64,000 bases of DNA from Microbacterium terrisoli (GTDB lineage: Bacteria; Actinomycetota; Actinomycetes; Actinomycetales; Microbacteriaceae). Position 1 is the first letter of the stretch. Every line of letters starts with the position of its first letter. The stretch is from contig NZ_CP133019.1 in assembly GCF_030866805.1 (NCBI RefSeq), positions 3,286,001 to 3,350,000 of the forward strand, read 5' to 3'. The notes beneath the pieces are model-generated. The model was not told the origin of the DNA and made no database searches. It saw only the letters and a list, made by a program, of their open reading frames with translations. This document shows, in pieces, positions 49,471-58,610 of this stretch. The position numbers and the translations under genes are program-made.

Positions 49471-50421
49471 TCAGATGCGGGTGACCGCGATGTCGGCGCG
49501 GGAGAGGTCGCCGGGTTTCGGCACGCCCGTTGCGGGCAGGGATGCCGCTGCCGCGCCGTGCCGGATCGCCGAGGTGAGGCGATCGGCAGCCGAACCGCCG
49601 GCGCTGTCGGCGAGCAGATAGCCGGCGAGCGAGGAGTCGCCTGCTCCGACCGTGCTGCGCACGCGGATGACGGGCGGCACGGCGGCGAGCGTCTGATCGG
49701 AGTCGACGAGCACGGCTCCGCTGCTGCCGAGGGTCACGAGCGCCGCTCCGATGCGTTCGGGGACGAGCGTGCGGGCGGCACGCGCCGAGGCGGTCACGAG
49801 CGAGGGTGTTGCGGCGTCGTCGAGCGCGACTCCGGTCAGTTCCACGAGCTCGTGCTCGTTCGGCTTGATCAGGTCGGGGTGCGCACCGGCGACGACGCAC
49901 TGCAGAGCCGGGCCCGAGGCATCCACCGCGATCCGCGGAGCCGCGTGGCCCCAGCGATGACGCACCGCGTGGATGAGCGTGGCGTAGAAGCCGTCCGGAA
50001 CGCCGGGTGGCAGCGATCCGGCCAGCACGACCCAGTCGGCGCCCTCGGCGGCCGCAACGACCGCGGTCTGCAGTGCGGCCAGCTCCGCGGTCGACGGCGT
50101 GGCGCCGGGCAGATTGAGCTTCGTCGTCGTGCCGGCGGGATCGGTGATCGTCACGTTGGACCGGCAGTGCCCGGCAACCCGAACCGGTCGGATGTTCAGG
50201 TGTGTGGCCGCGAGCGCGGCAGCGTACGGGTCGTCGTCGGCGAGCGGCAGCACCGCCGCCGTGTCGGCACCCGCCGCGGTCAGCACGCGAGCGACGTTGA
50301 CTCCCTTGCCGCCTGCGTCTTCGCGGGTGGATGCCGCAGCCTGCACCTCGCCCGGCCGCAGCGGTGCCTCGAGCACGATCGTGCGGTCCAGCGACGGATT
50401 CATCGTGACGGTGACGATCAT
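49471..50421 (-). CDS. fruK: 1-phosphofructokinase
   Basis: This 316-residue PfkB-family kinase converts fructose 1-phosphate to fructose 1,6-bisphosphate. It has the N-terminal TMNPSLDRTI, the G-G-K-G-V-N motif (about 37-42) and the C-terminal catalytic V-G-A-G-D-S-S. ATG 50421 overlaps the fruR stop by 4 nt. It sits with the fructose PTS. Confidence 0.93.
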   Translation of the reverse strand: MIVTVTMNPSLDRTIVLEAPLRPGEVQAAASTREDAGGKGVNVARVLTAAGADTAAVLPLADDDPYAAALAATHLNIRPVRVAGHCRSNVTITDPAGTTTKLNLPGATPSTAELAALQTAVVAAAEGADWVVLAGSLPPGVPDGFYATLIHAVRHRWGHAAPRIAVDASGPALQCVVAGAHPDLIKPNEHELVELTGVALDDAATPSLVTASARAARTLVPERIGAALVTLGSSGAVLVDSDQTLAAVPPVIRVRSTVGAGDSSLAGYLLADSAGGSAADRLTSAIRHGAAAASLPATGVPKPGDLSRADIAVTRI

Positions 50422-51203
50422 GCGACCCAGACCTCGGTTCCCGCGTCGGCGAGGGCGGCGGCGAGGGTGCCGGTGGGTGCGACATCGGTGACGAGCACAT
50501 CGATGTCGTCGAGGCCGGCGAATCGCACGAGCGACTCGGCGCCGAACTTTCCGGCGTCGGCGACCAGCACCACACGGCGCGCGGCGCGAACGAGTGCTTC
50601 TTTCACGGCGGCCTCTTCGGAATCGGGGGTGCTCAGCCCGAACGCCGCCGAGATGCCGTTGGTGCCGACGAACACGATGTCGGGGCGCAGGCCACCGATC
50701 GTGCGCACGGTGCCCGCACCCACGGCGGCAGCCGTCACGCCGCGCACCCGACCGCCGACGACGGTGAGGGCGACACGATCGGCTGCGGCGAGTCCCGGCG
50801 CCAGCGACAGCGAGTGCGTCACGACCTCGGCCGTGCCCCCGGTCGCGGCAAGCCGTGCGGGCAGCAGCTCGGCGACGGCGGCGGTCGTGGTGCCGGCATC
50901 GAAGAACACCGATCCGCGGAATCCGTTGCCGAGCGCCTCCAGCGCACGCGACGCGATCGCGGCCTTCGCCTGCGTGCGGCGGTGCGAGCGCTCGGTGACC
51001 GTGGGCTCGATCGTGCTGTGGTTTGCGTGCGCGACAGCACCGCCGTGCACTCGACGCAGCGCCCCCGCGCGCTCGAGGGCGTCGAGGTCGCGGCGCACCG
51101 TCTCGGTTGTGACACCGAAACGGTCGGACAGGTCCTGCACCGAGACCCGCCCGTCGTCGCTCAACAGCTGCTCGATGAGCTCCTGCCGCTCCGCTGCATA
51201 CAT
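50418..51203 (-). CDS. fruR: DeoR family regulator of the fructose operon
   Basis: This 261-residue DeoR-type repressor has an N-terminal winged helix (about 5-58: VSVQDLSDRFGVTTETVRRDL, read in part) and a phosphosugar sensor domain (FDAGTTTAAVAELL, ADAGKFG). Fructose 1-phosphate is the expected inducer by family. ATG 51203 follows AGGAGG. The AT-rich inverted repeat 51233-51275 just upstream is its likely operator. Confidence 0.9.
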   Translation of the reverse strand: MYAAERQELIEQLLSDDGRVSVQDLSDRFGVTTETVRRDLDALERAGALRRVHGGAVAHANHSTIEPTVTERSHRRTQAKAAIASRALEALGNGFRGSVFFDAGTTTAAVAELLPARLAATGGTAEVVTHSLSLAPGLAAADRVALTVVGGRVRGVTAAAVGAGTVRTIGGLRPDIVFVGTNGISAAFGLSTPDSEEAAVKEALVRAARRVVLVADAGKFGAESLVRFAGLDDIDVLVTDVAPTGTLAAALADAGTEVWVA

Positions 51204-51232
51204 CGCCGCCTCCTGTGGTTTCCCACACATTA

Positions 51233-51275
51233 CAACACATATCAACACAAAACAAGAGTTGATTTATGTTGTATT
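51233..51275. promoter_or_regulatory. Operator region of the fru operon
   Basis: TACAACACATATCAAC (51233-51248) and GTTGATTTATGTTGTA (51260-51275) are inverted copies matching at 14 of 16 positions, 11 bp apart. It is AT-rich, against the GC-rich background, and lies 30 bp before fruR. The TGTTG-type cores fit DeoR-family sites. Confidence 0.7.
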
Positions 51276-51387
51276 GCGAGGCTGCGGATGCTCACCACGT
51301 GACGAATCAGCTGGGACTGCTGAGCATCGCGGCATCCCGAATCTCGGGTTGACCGTCAGACGAGTCGATCGAGAGGCGGGAACCGCG

Positions 51388-52260
51388 TCAGCAGCCGGGG
51401 CCGCTCGGTTTCTCGGTGCATGTGCGGGCGACGAGCGCCGTGTGGGCTTCGTAGACCCGGATGCTCTGGCCCGCGCTGGTCGACGTCACGAACCCCGCGA
51501 CCGGCCGCCAGACACCATCGCCGAAGTTCACGGTCGCCGCGTAGGACACCGTCACCGCCGCCATATAGGTGCCGCGCTCACGGTAGGCGTGACTCGTGCC
51601 CGTCGGCGTGAACTGCGGATCGCCCGACGCCGACCACCTCGTGCCCGCGGTGCGCGAAGTGCGGGTCGTGCCGTCGCCGTACGCGAACGAGTAGTGGTCA
51701 GGCGTGAAACGCACGGAGACCGCGAAATCGAACAGCTCGCCCCGCAGCGTCTGCGTCTGAGCGGTCGCCACGAGATTCGTGGGCATGCCCACGATGCCGA
51801 TCCCGTCCGGCTCGCTGGCCAGCGCCGGCGCGACCGGCCGGAACGACACCAGATCGGTCAGCGTGACAGCCGGGATCGCGCGGCGCCTCACCGAGGGCGT
51901 CGGCGACGGCTTGGGTCTGGCGTTGCCGTTGCAGGCGACGTCGGGCGCGACGCAGTCCACCGCGGTGAGCGGGTCGGGGGGCGCGGGCGGGCGGTCCTGT
52001 CTGGGTCGCGATCCGACACCGCCACCATGGGTGGCGTGCGGTGCACCTTGCGGTGGCGGTGCACCATTGTCACGATCGGAAGAATAGTGGCTGGGCGACG
52101 ATCGAGAATCCTTCAGCACAACGCTGCCGTCTGTGACCGAGGCGGTCGGGCATGGGCCCGTATATCTCGTAGCCTGATCGCACTCAACGGCCGACGCTGA
52201 GGTTGGAAAGGCCAGCACAAGCAACGCAGCCAGCGCCAAGACCGCAGTCAACCGTCGCAC
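51388..52260 (-). CDS. Secreted protein with PKD-like domain
   Basis: This 290-residue protein has a signal peptide (about 1-24, ending SASA), a low-complexity Pro/Gly/His-rich middle (about 55-125) and a PKD-like beta domain (about 160-260: FSFAYGDGTTRT-like YGDG turn, TSHAYRERGTYMAAVTV). Four or more Cys may form disulfides. It overlaps the lipoprotein gene by 13 bp, so the two are coexpressed. Function unknown. Confidence 0.72.
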   Translation of the reverse strand: MRRLTAVLALAALLVLAFPTSASAVECDQATRYTGPCPTASVTDGSVVLKDSRSSPSHYSSDRDNGAPPPQGAPHATHGGGVGSRPRQDRPPAPPDPLTAVDCVAPDVACNGNARPKPSPTPSVRRRAIPAVTLTDLVSFRPVAPALASEPDGIGIVGMPTNLVATAQTQTLRGELFDFAVSVRFTPDHYSFAYGDGTTRTSRTAGTRWSASGDPQFTPTGTSHAYRERGTYMAAVTVSYAATVNFGDGVWRPVAGFVTSTSAGQSIRVYEAHTALVARTCTEKPSGPGC

Positions 52261-52796
52261 GCGAAATCATCCCCCGCAATGCTTGAGATGAGAAGCCCCG
52301 TTGGCGATGTCGATGCCTGATCGAATTCCAGCCGTAAAGGCTGGATGCTGGGACGATCCGGTCGGACTAATGACTTACCGCTCTCGTCCCGGACGGTAAC
52401 TGCGCTTACGTCCATACACACGCGCAACGAGAAAATCGTCCTGTCGGTGGGCGAAAACGTCCCCGGCATCACTTGTCCAGGTTTGGTCTCGCCCGCGACA
52501 GTCCAGCCGTCGGCGTGCATCTTGGTGAGCGACTTCTTTTCGCTGTCGAGGGCGTCTCCCGTCTCCCAAAAGTAGACGTCCTCGAAAGTCGATGGATCGC
52601 TTATAACCATCGCGTTCGTCGCATCGATGTAGTTGCGGTAGGTCTGCTCAGCGGCGGCGTAGGCCTGCTGCTCACTCGTGAAGTGAGGCGTTGGAGTCGG
52701 CGTCGACGACGTCTGCGGCGCACAGCCGACGAGCAGCGCCGCGCCGATCAGTGCGCACAGCGCCGTCGCCACAGGGGTTCGCCGACGAAAAGTCAC
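52248..52796 (-). CDS. Lipoprotein of unknown function
   Basis: This protein of about 182 residues has a lipobox (L-L-V-G-C) after an Arg-rich start, a Thr/Pro spacer and a helical-plus-beta domain (AAAEQTYRNYIDATNAMVIS, WETGDALDSEKK). GTG 52796 fits a lipoprotein leader; GTG 52823 is another option. Its DNA is visibly less GC-rich than its neighbours. It overlaps the PKD-like secreted gene, so the two probably act together at the cell surface. Confidence 0.7.
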   Translation of the reverse strand: MTFRRRTPVATALCALIGAALLVGCAPQTSSTPTPTPHFTSEQQAYAAAEQTYRNYIDATNAMVISDPSTFEDVYFWETGDALDSEKKSLTKMHADGWTVAGETKPGQVMPGTFSPTDRTIFSLRVCMDVSAVTVRDESGKSLVRPDRPSIQPLRLEFDQASTSPTGLLISSIAGDDFACDG

Positions 52797-52924
52797 CCGC
52801 CCACGGTACCGAGTCGACGGCACCCGCCTCGAAAGTTATCCACAGTAGGCGCGAAATCGCCACTCGCCGGATGATGCGGGATGCGGCAGCCGCAACCCCG
52901 CCGCGCCCGCCTACGCTGAAAGGG

Positions 52925-53617
52925 ATGAGAAAGCGCAACCTCGCCGTGCTGATCGTCGCCGGCGTGGTGGCGATCGGGGCCGCCGCCGCCATCGGCGGGC
53001 CGCTCGTGTATCGCAACGCGGCAGCCGATGCCGCGGCTCCCGCTCCGACGGTGACGCTCGATTCGGCCGCGACCAGCGGCGCACCGATCGATGCCGCCGA
53101 CGTCGACGGCGGCTGGCACGTCGGCGACGGATCCTATGCGGGCTATCGCGTCGACGAGGTGCTCAACGGCGTCGACGCGACGGTGGTCGGACGCACCGCG
53201 AAAGTCACGGGCGAGGTCACAGTGACCGATCAGACCGTGGCTGCGGCATCCATCACCGTCGACGTCGCGTCGATCGCGACCGACCAGGGCAGCCGTGACT
53301 CGTACTTCCGCAACACGGCGATGCAGACCTTCCGCTACCCGACCGCGACGTTCGTGCTCACCCAGCCGGTGGCCGCGACATCCACCCCGCGCACCGGCGC
53401 GACGCAGACCGTGACCGCTACGGGCGATCTGACCCTCGCGAACAAGACGCGCCCGGTCACGGTCCGGATGGATGCCGCTTTCGACGGCACTCATGCGCAG
53501 GTCGTCGGACGCATCCCCATCACGTTCACCGACTTCGGCGTTCAACCACCCAGCCTGGGGTTCGTGCGCGTGGAAGACAACGGGTTCGTCGAATTCTCGC
53601 TCACCCTCACCCGCTGA
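52925..53617 (+). CDS. YceI family protein
   Basis: This 230-residue protein has an N-terminal membrane anchor (about 5-28) and a YceI lipocalin-like barrel (about 60-230) with GEVTVTDQTVAAASITVDVASIATD, RYPTATFVLTQP and a late GVQPPSLGFVRVEDNGFVEF. Family members bind isoprenoids or similar lipids. It stands alone. Confidence 0.87.
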   Translation: MRKRNLAVLIVAGVVAIGAAAAIGGPLVYRNAAADAAAPAPTVTLDSAATSGAPIDAADVDGGWHVGDGSYAGYRVDEVLNGVDATVVGRTAKVTGEVTVTDQTVAAASITVDVASIATDQGSRDSYFRNTAMQTFRYPTATFVLTQPVAATSTPRTGATQTVTATGDLTLANKTRPVTVRMDAAFDGTHAQVVGRIPITFTDFGVQPPSLGFVRVEDNGFVEFSLTLTR

Positions 53618-53650
53618 CGAGCACCGCGGAACACCAACCGTGCCGCAGGA

Positions 53651-54964
53651 TCACGGCACGCGCGGCTCGCCGAGGCCCAGCATGAGCCGATTCGCCCAAG
53701 CGAAGAAGGCGGCAGCATGGATGGCATCACTGATCTCGGCGTCATCCAACCCCGCGGCACGCAGCGCGTCGGCGTGAGCGGGGGTGAACGCCGGCGGGGT
53801 CTGTGCGAGAGCGGCGGCCGCGTCGATGAGTGCCCGCCAGCGTGGCTCCTGCGCACCGGCAACACCTTCATCCAGCAGGCGCTGCACGTCGTCGGGTCGC
53901 TTGCTGTAATGCGCGGCGAACCGACTGTGCACGGATGCACAGAAGATGCAGCCGTTCACGCGCGAGGTGGCCGCTGCGCTCAACTCGCGCTCGGCACGCG
54001 GCAACCCGTCGGCGGTGTTGTAGAAGATGTCCTTGTCGGCCAGCGTGCGTGACTTCAGGATCGCGGGATCACGGGCCAGGAGCCGGAAGTACGGGCTCTT
54101 GGCGCGGCCGGGGTCTACCAGCGCATCGCGCTGCTCATCGGTGAGGTCCGATTCCTCGACCGGCGGTACCCAGGGAGCCCAGTCCAGCTGGGCGGTGGAG
54201 AACCGCGTGGGCCGCCCCGAAGCCTCCGACGCCTCGGCTACCGTGTCCGACGCGCCCGGCGTGGCGGTTTCGTCGGTGCCAGATACGGCGTGCGCGCGGC
54301 GGGCGACGGGTTCGGCATGCACGAGCGGGCTGCCAGCGAGCGCCGCCAGCCCAGCAGCGACCCGCTGCTGATAGCTGAGGAACGCGATCTCCTGTGAGAT
54401 CGTCACGATGGCCGATGCCGACCAGCCGGCATCCGTCAAAGCGGTCAGCCAACTCGGAGCCGCATCCCGCGGGTGGAACACGACCGCGTGCGCGTATTCG
54501 AGAGCCGCGGCCAGCGGCGCCCCCACGCGTTCGACGAGACCTGCGGGCGCGCGGTACGTCGGTCCGGCTTCGTTGAACGCCGCCAGCTCGGCCGACGGAA
54601 ACCTGCCGTACGGGCCATGCACGGCGGCGGACGCCGCGGCTTCACCGACGGCAGTCAGGCGGGCATCGACGCCGTCGCCCGAGCTGTACCGCTGCGCGGC
54701 CTGCTCGTCTCCGTGCAGGCGCGCGGTGAACACGGCAATGGCGGTGCGGTCGGCCAGCGATACGGCAGCGCCAGCAGGAACGTCGACGAAGAGGGCGTCG
54801 TAGCTGGCTTGGGTCTGGGCAATGGTGACGGGCCGGCGCGCGCGCAGCGCGCGGACAGTGGATGTCTGTGCGGCGGTGAGCCCTTTCAGGAGCTCATCGA
54901 CCGCATCGATGGGCGCGATGGCCGTGTCGGCGGGCGCAGAGACGGTGTCGGCAGATGTGGTCAT
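53651..54964 (-). CDS. Fused CMD / alkylhydroperoxidase (AhpD-like) double-domain protein
   Basis: This 437-residue protein has two AhpD-like halves. The N-terminal half (about 20-215) resembles the CMD domain proteins of the Avi_7170 type and lacks the C-x-x-C. The C-terminal half (about 255-437) resembles the Avi_7169 alkylhydroperoxidase group and has C339-x2-C342 with H346 (GCIFCASVHSRFAAH). Elsewhere these occur as two neighbouring genes beside ABC transporters and flavin monooxygenases; here they are one chain. It is 44 nt after livF and probably belongs to that operon. Confidence 0.8.
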   Translation of the reverse strand: MTTSADTVSAPADTAIAPIDAVDELLKGLTAAQTSTVRALRARRPVTIAQTQASYDALFVDVPAGAAVSLADRTAIAVFTARLHGDEQAAQRYSSGDGVDARLTAVGEAAASAAVHGPYGRFPSAELAAFNEAGPTYRAPAGLVERVGAPLAAALEYAHAVVFHPRDAAPSWLTALTDAGWSASAIVTISQEIAFLSYQQRVAAGLAALAGSPLVHAEPVARRAHAVSGTDETATPGASDTVAEASEASGRPTRFSTAQLDWAPWVPPVEESDLTDEQRDALVDPGRAKSPYFRLLARDPAILKSRTLADKDIFYNTADGLPRAERELSAAATSRVNGCIFCASVHSRFAAHYSKRPDDVQRLLDEGVAGAQEPRWRALIDAAAALAQTPPAFTPAHADALRAAGLDDAEISDAIHAAAFFAWANRLMLGLGEPRVP

Positions 54965-55008
54965 GACGATGCTTTCTGGTGGAGAGGGGGCGACGAGGGC
55001 ACTGTGGA

Positions 55009-55776
55009 TCAGCTGTATGAGGCGCGCGCCGCTTGACCTGCGGTGGTGCCGGTGGCAGCGCGGCCCAGATAGGCCTCCTGCACGAGAGGGTTCTGCAGGA
55101 GATCCCCGGCGCTACCGGACAGGACGATCTCGCCGGTGCGCAGCACGTATCCGCGGTGCGCGATCGACAGCGCCAGCTCGGCGTTCTGCTCGACCATCAG
55201 CACTGCCACACCCAGCTCGCGGTTGATCTGCTCGATCGCATCCAGCACGCGCTCGACGAACAACGGTGACAGCCCCATGGTGGGTTCATCCATGCAGATC
55301 AGCCGCGGCTTGCTCATCAGCGCGCGGGCGAAGGCCAGCATCTGCTGCTCGCCGCCACTGAATGTGCCGGCCGCCTGGCCGCGGCGTTCTGCCAGCCGCG
55401 GGAACAGGTCGTACATCTCCCGCAGCGAGGCGCGCACCGCCGCGCGTGACCGCCGGGTGAACGCACCCGTCAGAAGGTTCTCCTCAACCGTCATCTGAGG
55501 GAACACTCGGCGCGCTTCGGGAACGCTGCCGATTCCGAGCCGCACACGGCGCGACGTGCGCAGCGCGGTGATGTCACGGCCATCGAACGTGATCGTGCCG
55601 GTACGCGGGCGGACCAGCCCCAGGATGGCCTTCATGGTCGTCGACTTGCCCGACGCGTTGCCCCCCAGAAGCGAGACGATCTCGCCGGCGCCGACCGTGA
55701 TGCTCTCACCGGCCAGTGCCTGCGCAGAGCCATAGAACACCTCGAGATCACGCACATCCAGCAGCACATCGCTCAT
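55009..55776 (-). CDS. livF: Branched-chain amino acid-type ABC transporter ATPase (LivF-like)
   Basis: This 255-residue ATPase has Walker A G-G-N-A-S-G-K-S-T, signature FSGGEQQMLAFARALM and Walker B LICMDEPTMGLS. It energises the HAAT-family importer with the LivG-like partner, which it overlaps by 4 nt. Substrates of such systems range from amino acids to amides and urea. Confidence 0.9.
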   Translation of the reverse strand: MSDVLLDVRDLEVFYGSAQALAGESITVGAGEIVSLLGGNASGKSTTMKAILGLVRPRTGTITFDGRDITALRTSRRVRLGIGSVPEARRVFPQMTVEENLLTGAFTRRSRAAVRASLREMYDLFPRLAERRGQAAGTFSGGEQQMLAFARALMSKPRLICMDEPTMGLSPLFVERVLDAIEQINRELGVAVLMVEQNAELALSIAHRGYVLRTGEIVLSGSAGDLLQNPLVQEAYLGRAATGTTAGQAARASYS

Positions 55777-56786
55777 TGCGCGCCTCCGGCCGCCGCGGCC
55801 ACGGCATCCGTCGCAGCGGCATCAGCACCGACGTCGGAGGCGACGCCTGCCGTGCCGGTACGTCGGCGGGTGCGACCGGCGCCGAGGTAGGCCTGGACCA
55901 CGCGCGGGTCGTTCTGCACGTCGGCGGGGCCACCGGCGGCGATGAGGTGTCCCGAGTCGAACACCAGAACCCGATCGCTGAGGGCCATCACCAGATCGAT
56001 CTTGTGCTCGATGAGCACGATGGTCTGCCCCTGGCTCTTCAATTGCTGGAGCTGTTCGATGACCTCGGCGGTCTCCGTGGGGTTCATGCCCGCGGTCGGC
56101 TCATCCAGCAGCAAGAGCCGTGGATGCTGCACGAGCGTACGGGCGATCTCGGTGCGCCGACGGTTCGCATACGACAGCGTGTATGCGGCGTCCTGCGCGC
56201 GGGGGGTGAGCCTGCCGCCGAACCGGCCGATCTGCGCATCGGCCTCGGAGTCGATCTCGCGCAGCGCGCGTCGTACGCCGCGAGAAGGAACCAGCGCCAG
56301 CCCCAGTTCGGCCAGCAGCGACACCCACCGCAGCACCGGAAGATCGATCAGCCGACGTGCCGGCCGCAGCGCGCGCTGGCGGGCATATGCGCCCACGAAG
56401 ACGTTCTCTCGCACCGACAGCGCGGGGAACACCCGCCCGTTCTGGAAGGTGCGCGCCACACCACGGGCGTTGATGGCCTCTTGACTGGCGTGGGTGATGT
56501 CTTCGTCGTCCAGCACCACACTGCCGGCATCCGGCCGCAGCACCCCGGTGAGCAGATTCATCGTCGTCGACTTGCCCGACCCGTTGGGGCCGATGATGCT
56601 CACGGTCTCGCCGGGGGCGACATCGAACGAGACGCCGTGAACCGCGCGCACACCGCTGAAGCTGCGGGACAGGCCACGCACCCGCAGCAGCGACGCGCCA
56701 CCGATGAGCGCACCCGCCGGGGCAACCGACCCGACGTCGTCTGTCTCAGCGGCATCCGACACGATGGCCTCCTCCACGGCGCTCAT
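55773..56786 (-). CDS. livG: Branched-chain amino acid-type ABC transporter ATPase (LivG-like)
   Basis: This 337-residue ATPase has Walker A GPNGSGKST (about 68-76), an extended Arg-rich insert typical of LivG, and Walker B LLLLDEPTAGMNP. An Ala/Val/Asp-rich N-terminal extension (1-35) and C-terminal tail are unusual for the family. ATG 56786 overlaps the permease stop (ATGA). Confidence 0.9.
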   Translation of the reverse strand: MSAVEEAIVSDAAETDDVGSVAPAGALIGGASLLRVRGLSRSFSGVRAVHGVSFDVAPGETVSIIGPNGSGKSTTMNLLTGVLRPDAGSVVLDDEDITHASQEAINARGVARTFQNGRVFPALSVRENVFVGAYARQRALRPARRLIDLPVLRWVSLLAELGLALVPSRGVRRALREIDSEADAQIGRFGGRLTPRAQDAAYTLSYANRRRTEIARTLVQHPRLLLLDEPTAGMNPTETAEVIEQLQQLKSQGQTIVLIEHKIDLVMALSDRVLVFDSGHLIAAGGPADVQNDPRVVQAYLGAGRTRRRTGTAGVASDVGADAAATDAVAAAAGGAQ

Positions 56787-58606
56787 GCCTTCCTCGCCCA
56801 CAGCCCGCGTGGGCGGAACAGCACCAGCGCGAGCATGACGGCGCCATAGAACAACAGCCGGCCGGCATCGGTGATTCGCAGCAGCTCGGGCGCGGCGATC
56901 AGCACCGCCGCCCCCAGCACCGCACCGAACGGACTGCGCATGCCGCCCAGCACGATCACCGTGAGGGCGAGGATCGAGATGTCGGGGGTGAAGATCGTCG
57001 GGTCGATGTACGTATATTGCGTGGCGAGCAAGCCTCCGGCGATGCCGGCGATGAATGCCCCGACCGCGAACGCCAGAGACTTGTAGTGACTGGGGTGCAG
57101 GCCGGTGGCGCGCAGAGCGACCTGGTCATTGCCGACGGCATGCCAGATGGTGCCCAGGTGTGAGCGCTGCAGCAGCGCGACCACGACGAGCACGATGCCC
57201 AGGATGACGGCATCCAGCACATAGAGCGCCTGCGGCGTGGCGAACGAGATGCCGAACAGCTCCGGTCGCGGGATGCCGAGAACACCGCGCGGGCCGCGGG
57301 TGAGCCATCCCAGATTCAGGATCACGGCGACGGTGACCAGTCCGATGCCCAATGTCTGCATGGAGATGTAGTGGCCCGACAGCTTCCAGCTCGGGGCCAT
57401 GATGACGGTGCTGAGCACGGCGGCGATCCCCGCACCCGCCAGCAGCGCCGGCAGGAACTGCCAATGCTGCGTGGTCGTCAGCAGCGCCACCCCGTACGCT
57501 CCGATGGCCATGGGACCCACTTGGCCCAGCACGACCTGGCCGGCCAGCCCCGACACCAGCACCAGTGACAGCCCCAAGATCGCGTAGATGATCACCTGAG
57601 TGCCGACGGTGAGCCAGTACGCGTTCAGCACGAACGGGAGCACGCCGATGGCGGCGACGCTCAGCACGGCCACCTGCCACCATTTCAGCCGTATCGGTCT
57701 GCCCCCGCCGAGGAAGGTCCCGGTGAGCGGTTCGACCGACAGCGCCGTGGTGCGCTTGGTCGCGATCACCCCCTGCGGTCGGAACCAGAGCGTGAGCACC
57801 AGCACCCCGAAGATGATGAGGTTGGAGGCTCCGGCGCCGATCCAGGTCACCCCGAACGCCTCGACGACGCCCAGCAGCACCCCGCCGACGACCGCACCGG
57901 CCAGACTTCCCAGCCCGCCCAAGGTCGCCGCGGTGAAGCCGGTGAGCATTGCCTGCAGGCCTGCCATGGGCGTGGTGACGGTGTTGTACATGCCCACCAG
58001 AACCCCGCCGACCCCGCCGACTGCCGAGGCGACCGCGAACACGATCACCTCGGTGCGCACGACGGGGATGCCCATCATGACGGCCGCCTCGCGGTCCTGC
58101 GCGGTGGCGCGCACGGCGCGGCCGTACTTCGTCAGACGGAGGAACCCGGCGACCGCCGCCATTGCCGCCACGCACACGGCGAGGATGACGACGTCCAGCG
58201 TGCCGAACGTGAACCCGGCAATGTGCAGGTTGGCGGTCGGCAGCAGGTCAGGGTAGCTGCGCGTGTCAGGGCCGAAGACCAGCTGCGAGATGTTGTCGAG
58301 CAGGATCGAGACGGCGAAGGTGGCCAGCAGAGCGGCGATGTGCGGCGATTTGTGCAGCGGCCGCACGGCCACCATGTGAATCACGATGCCCACGACGGCC
58401 GTCGCGCACGCCACCCCGATCAGCGCCGACCACAGCGGCCAACCCAGCAGACCCGTGAACACCCATCCCAACATTCCGCCGATGGCATACACCGAGCCAT
58501 GCGCGAAGTTGATGATGTTCGCGACACCGAAGATCAGCGAGATCCCGAGTGCGATCAGCGCGTAGGTGCCGCCGTGGATGACGCCGGCCAGCAGGGTGTC
58601 CAGCAT
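56783..58606 (-). CDS. Fused LivH-LivM permease of an ABC importer
   Basis: This 607-residue protein joins a LivH-like half (about 1-290; GISLIFGVANIINFAHGSVYAIG) and a LivM-like half (about 305-607; GLSLVLVSGLAGQVVLGQVGPMAIGAYG). Normally these are two subunits. It forms the whole channel for the importer. It is 4 bp downstream of the binding-protein gene. Confidence 0.88.
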   Translation of the reverse strand: MLDTLLAGVIHGGTYALIALGISLIFGVANIINFAHGSVYAIGGMLGWVFTGLLGWPLWSALIGVACATAVVGIVIHMVAVRPLHKSPHIAALLATFAVSILLDNISQLVFGPDTRSYPDLLPTANLHIAGFTFGTLDVVILAVCVAAMAAVAGFLRLTKYGRAVRATAQDREAAVMMGIPVVRTEVIVFAVASAVGGVGGVLVGMYNTVTTPMAGLQAMLTGFTAATLGGLGSLAGAVVGGVLLGVVEAFGVTWIGAGASNLIIFGVLVLTLWFRPQGVIATKRTTALSVEPLTGTFLGGGRPIRLKWWQVAVLSVAAIGVLPFVLNAYWLTVGTQVIIYAILGLSLVLVSGLAGQVVLGQVGPMAIGAYGVALLTTTQHWQFLPALLAGAGIAAVLSTVIMAPSWKLSGHYISMQTLGIGLVTVAVILNLGWLTRGPRGVLGIPRPELFGISFATPQALYVLDAVILGIVLVVVALLQRSHLGTIWHAVGNDQVALRATGLHPSHYKSLAFAVGAFIAGIAGGLLATQYTYIDPTIFTPDISILALTVIVLGGMRSPFGAVLGAAVLIAAPELLRITDAGRLLFYGAVMLALVLFRPRGLWARKA

Positions 58607-58610
58607 CCGC

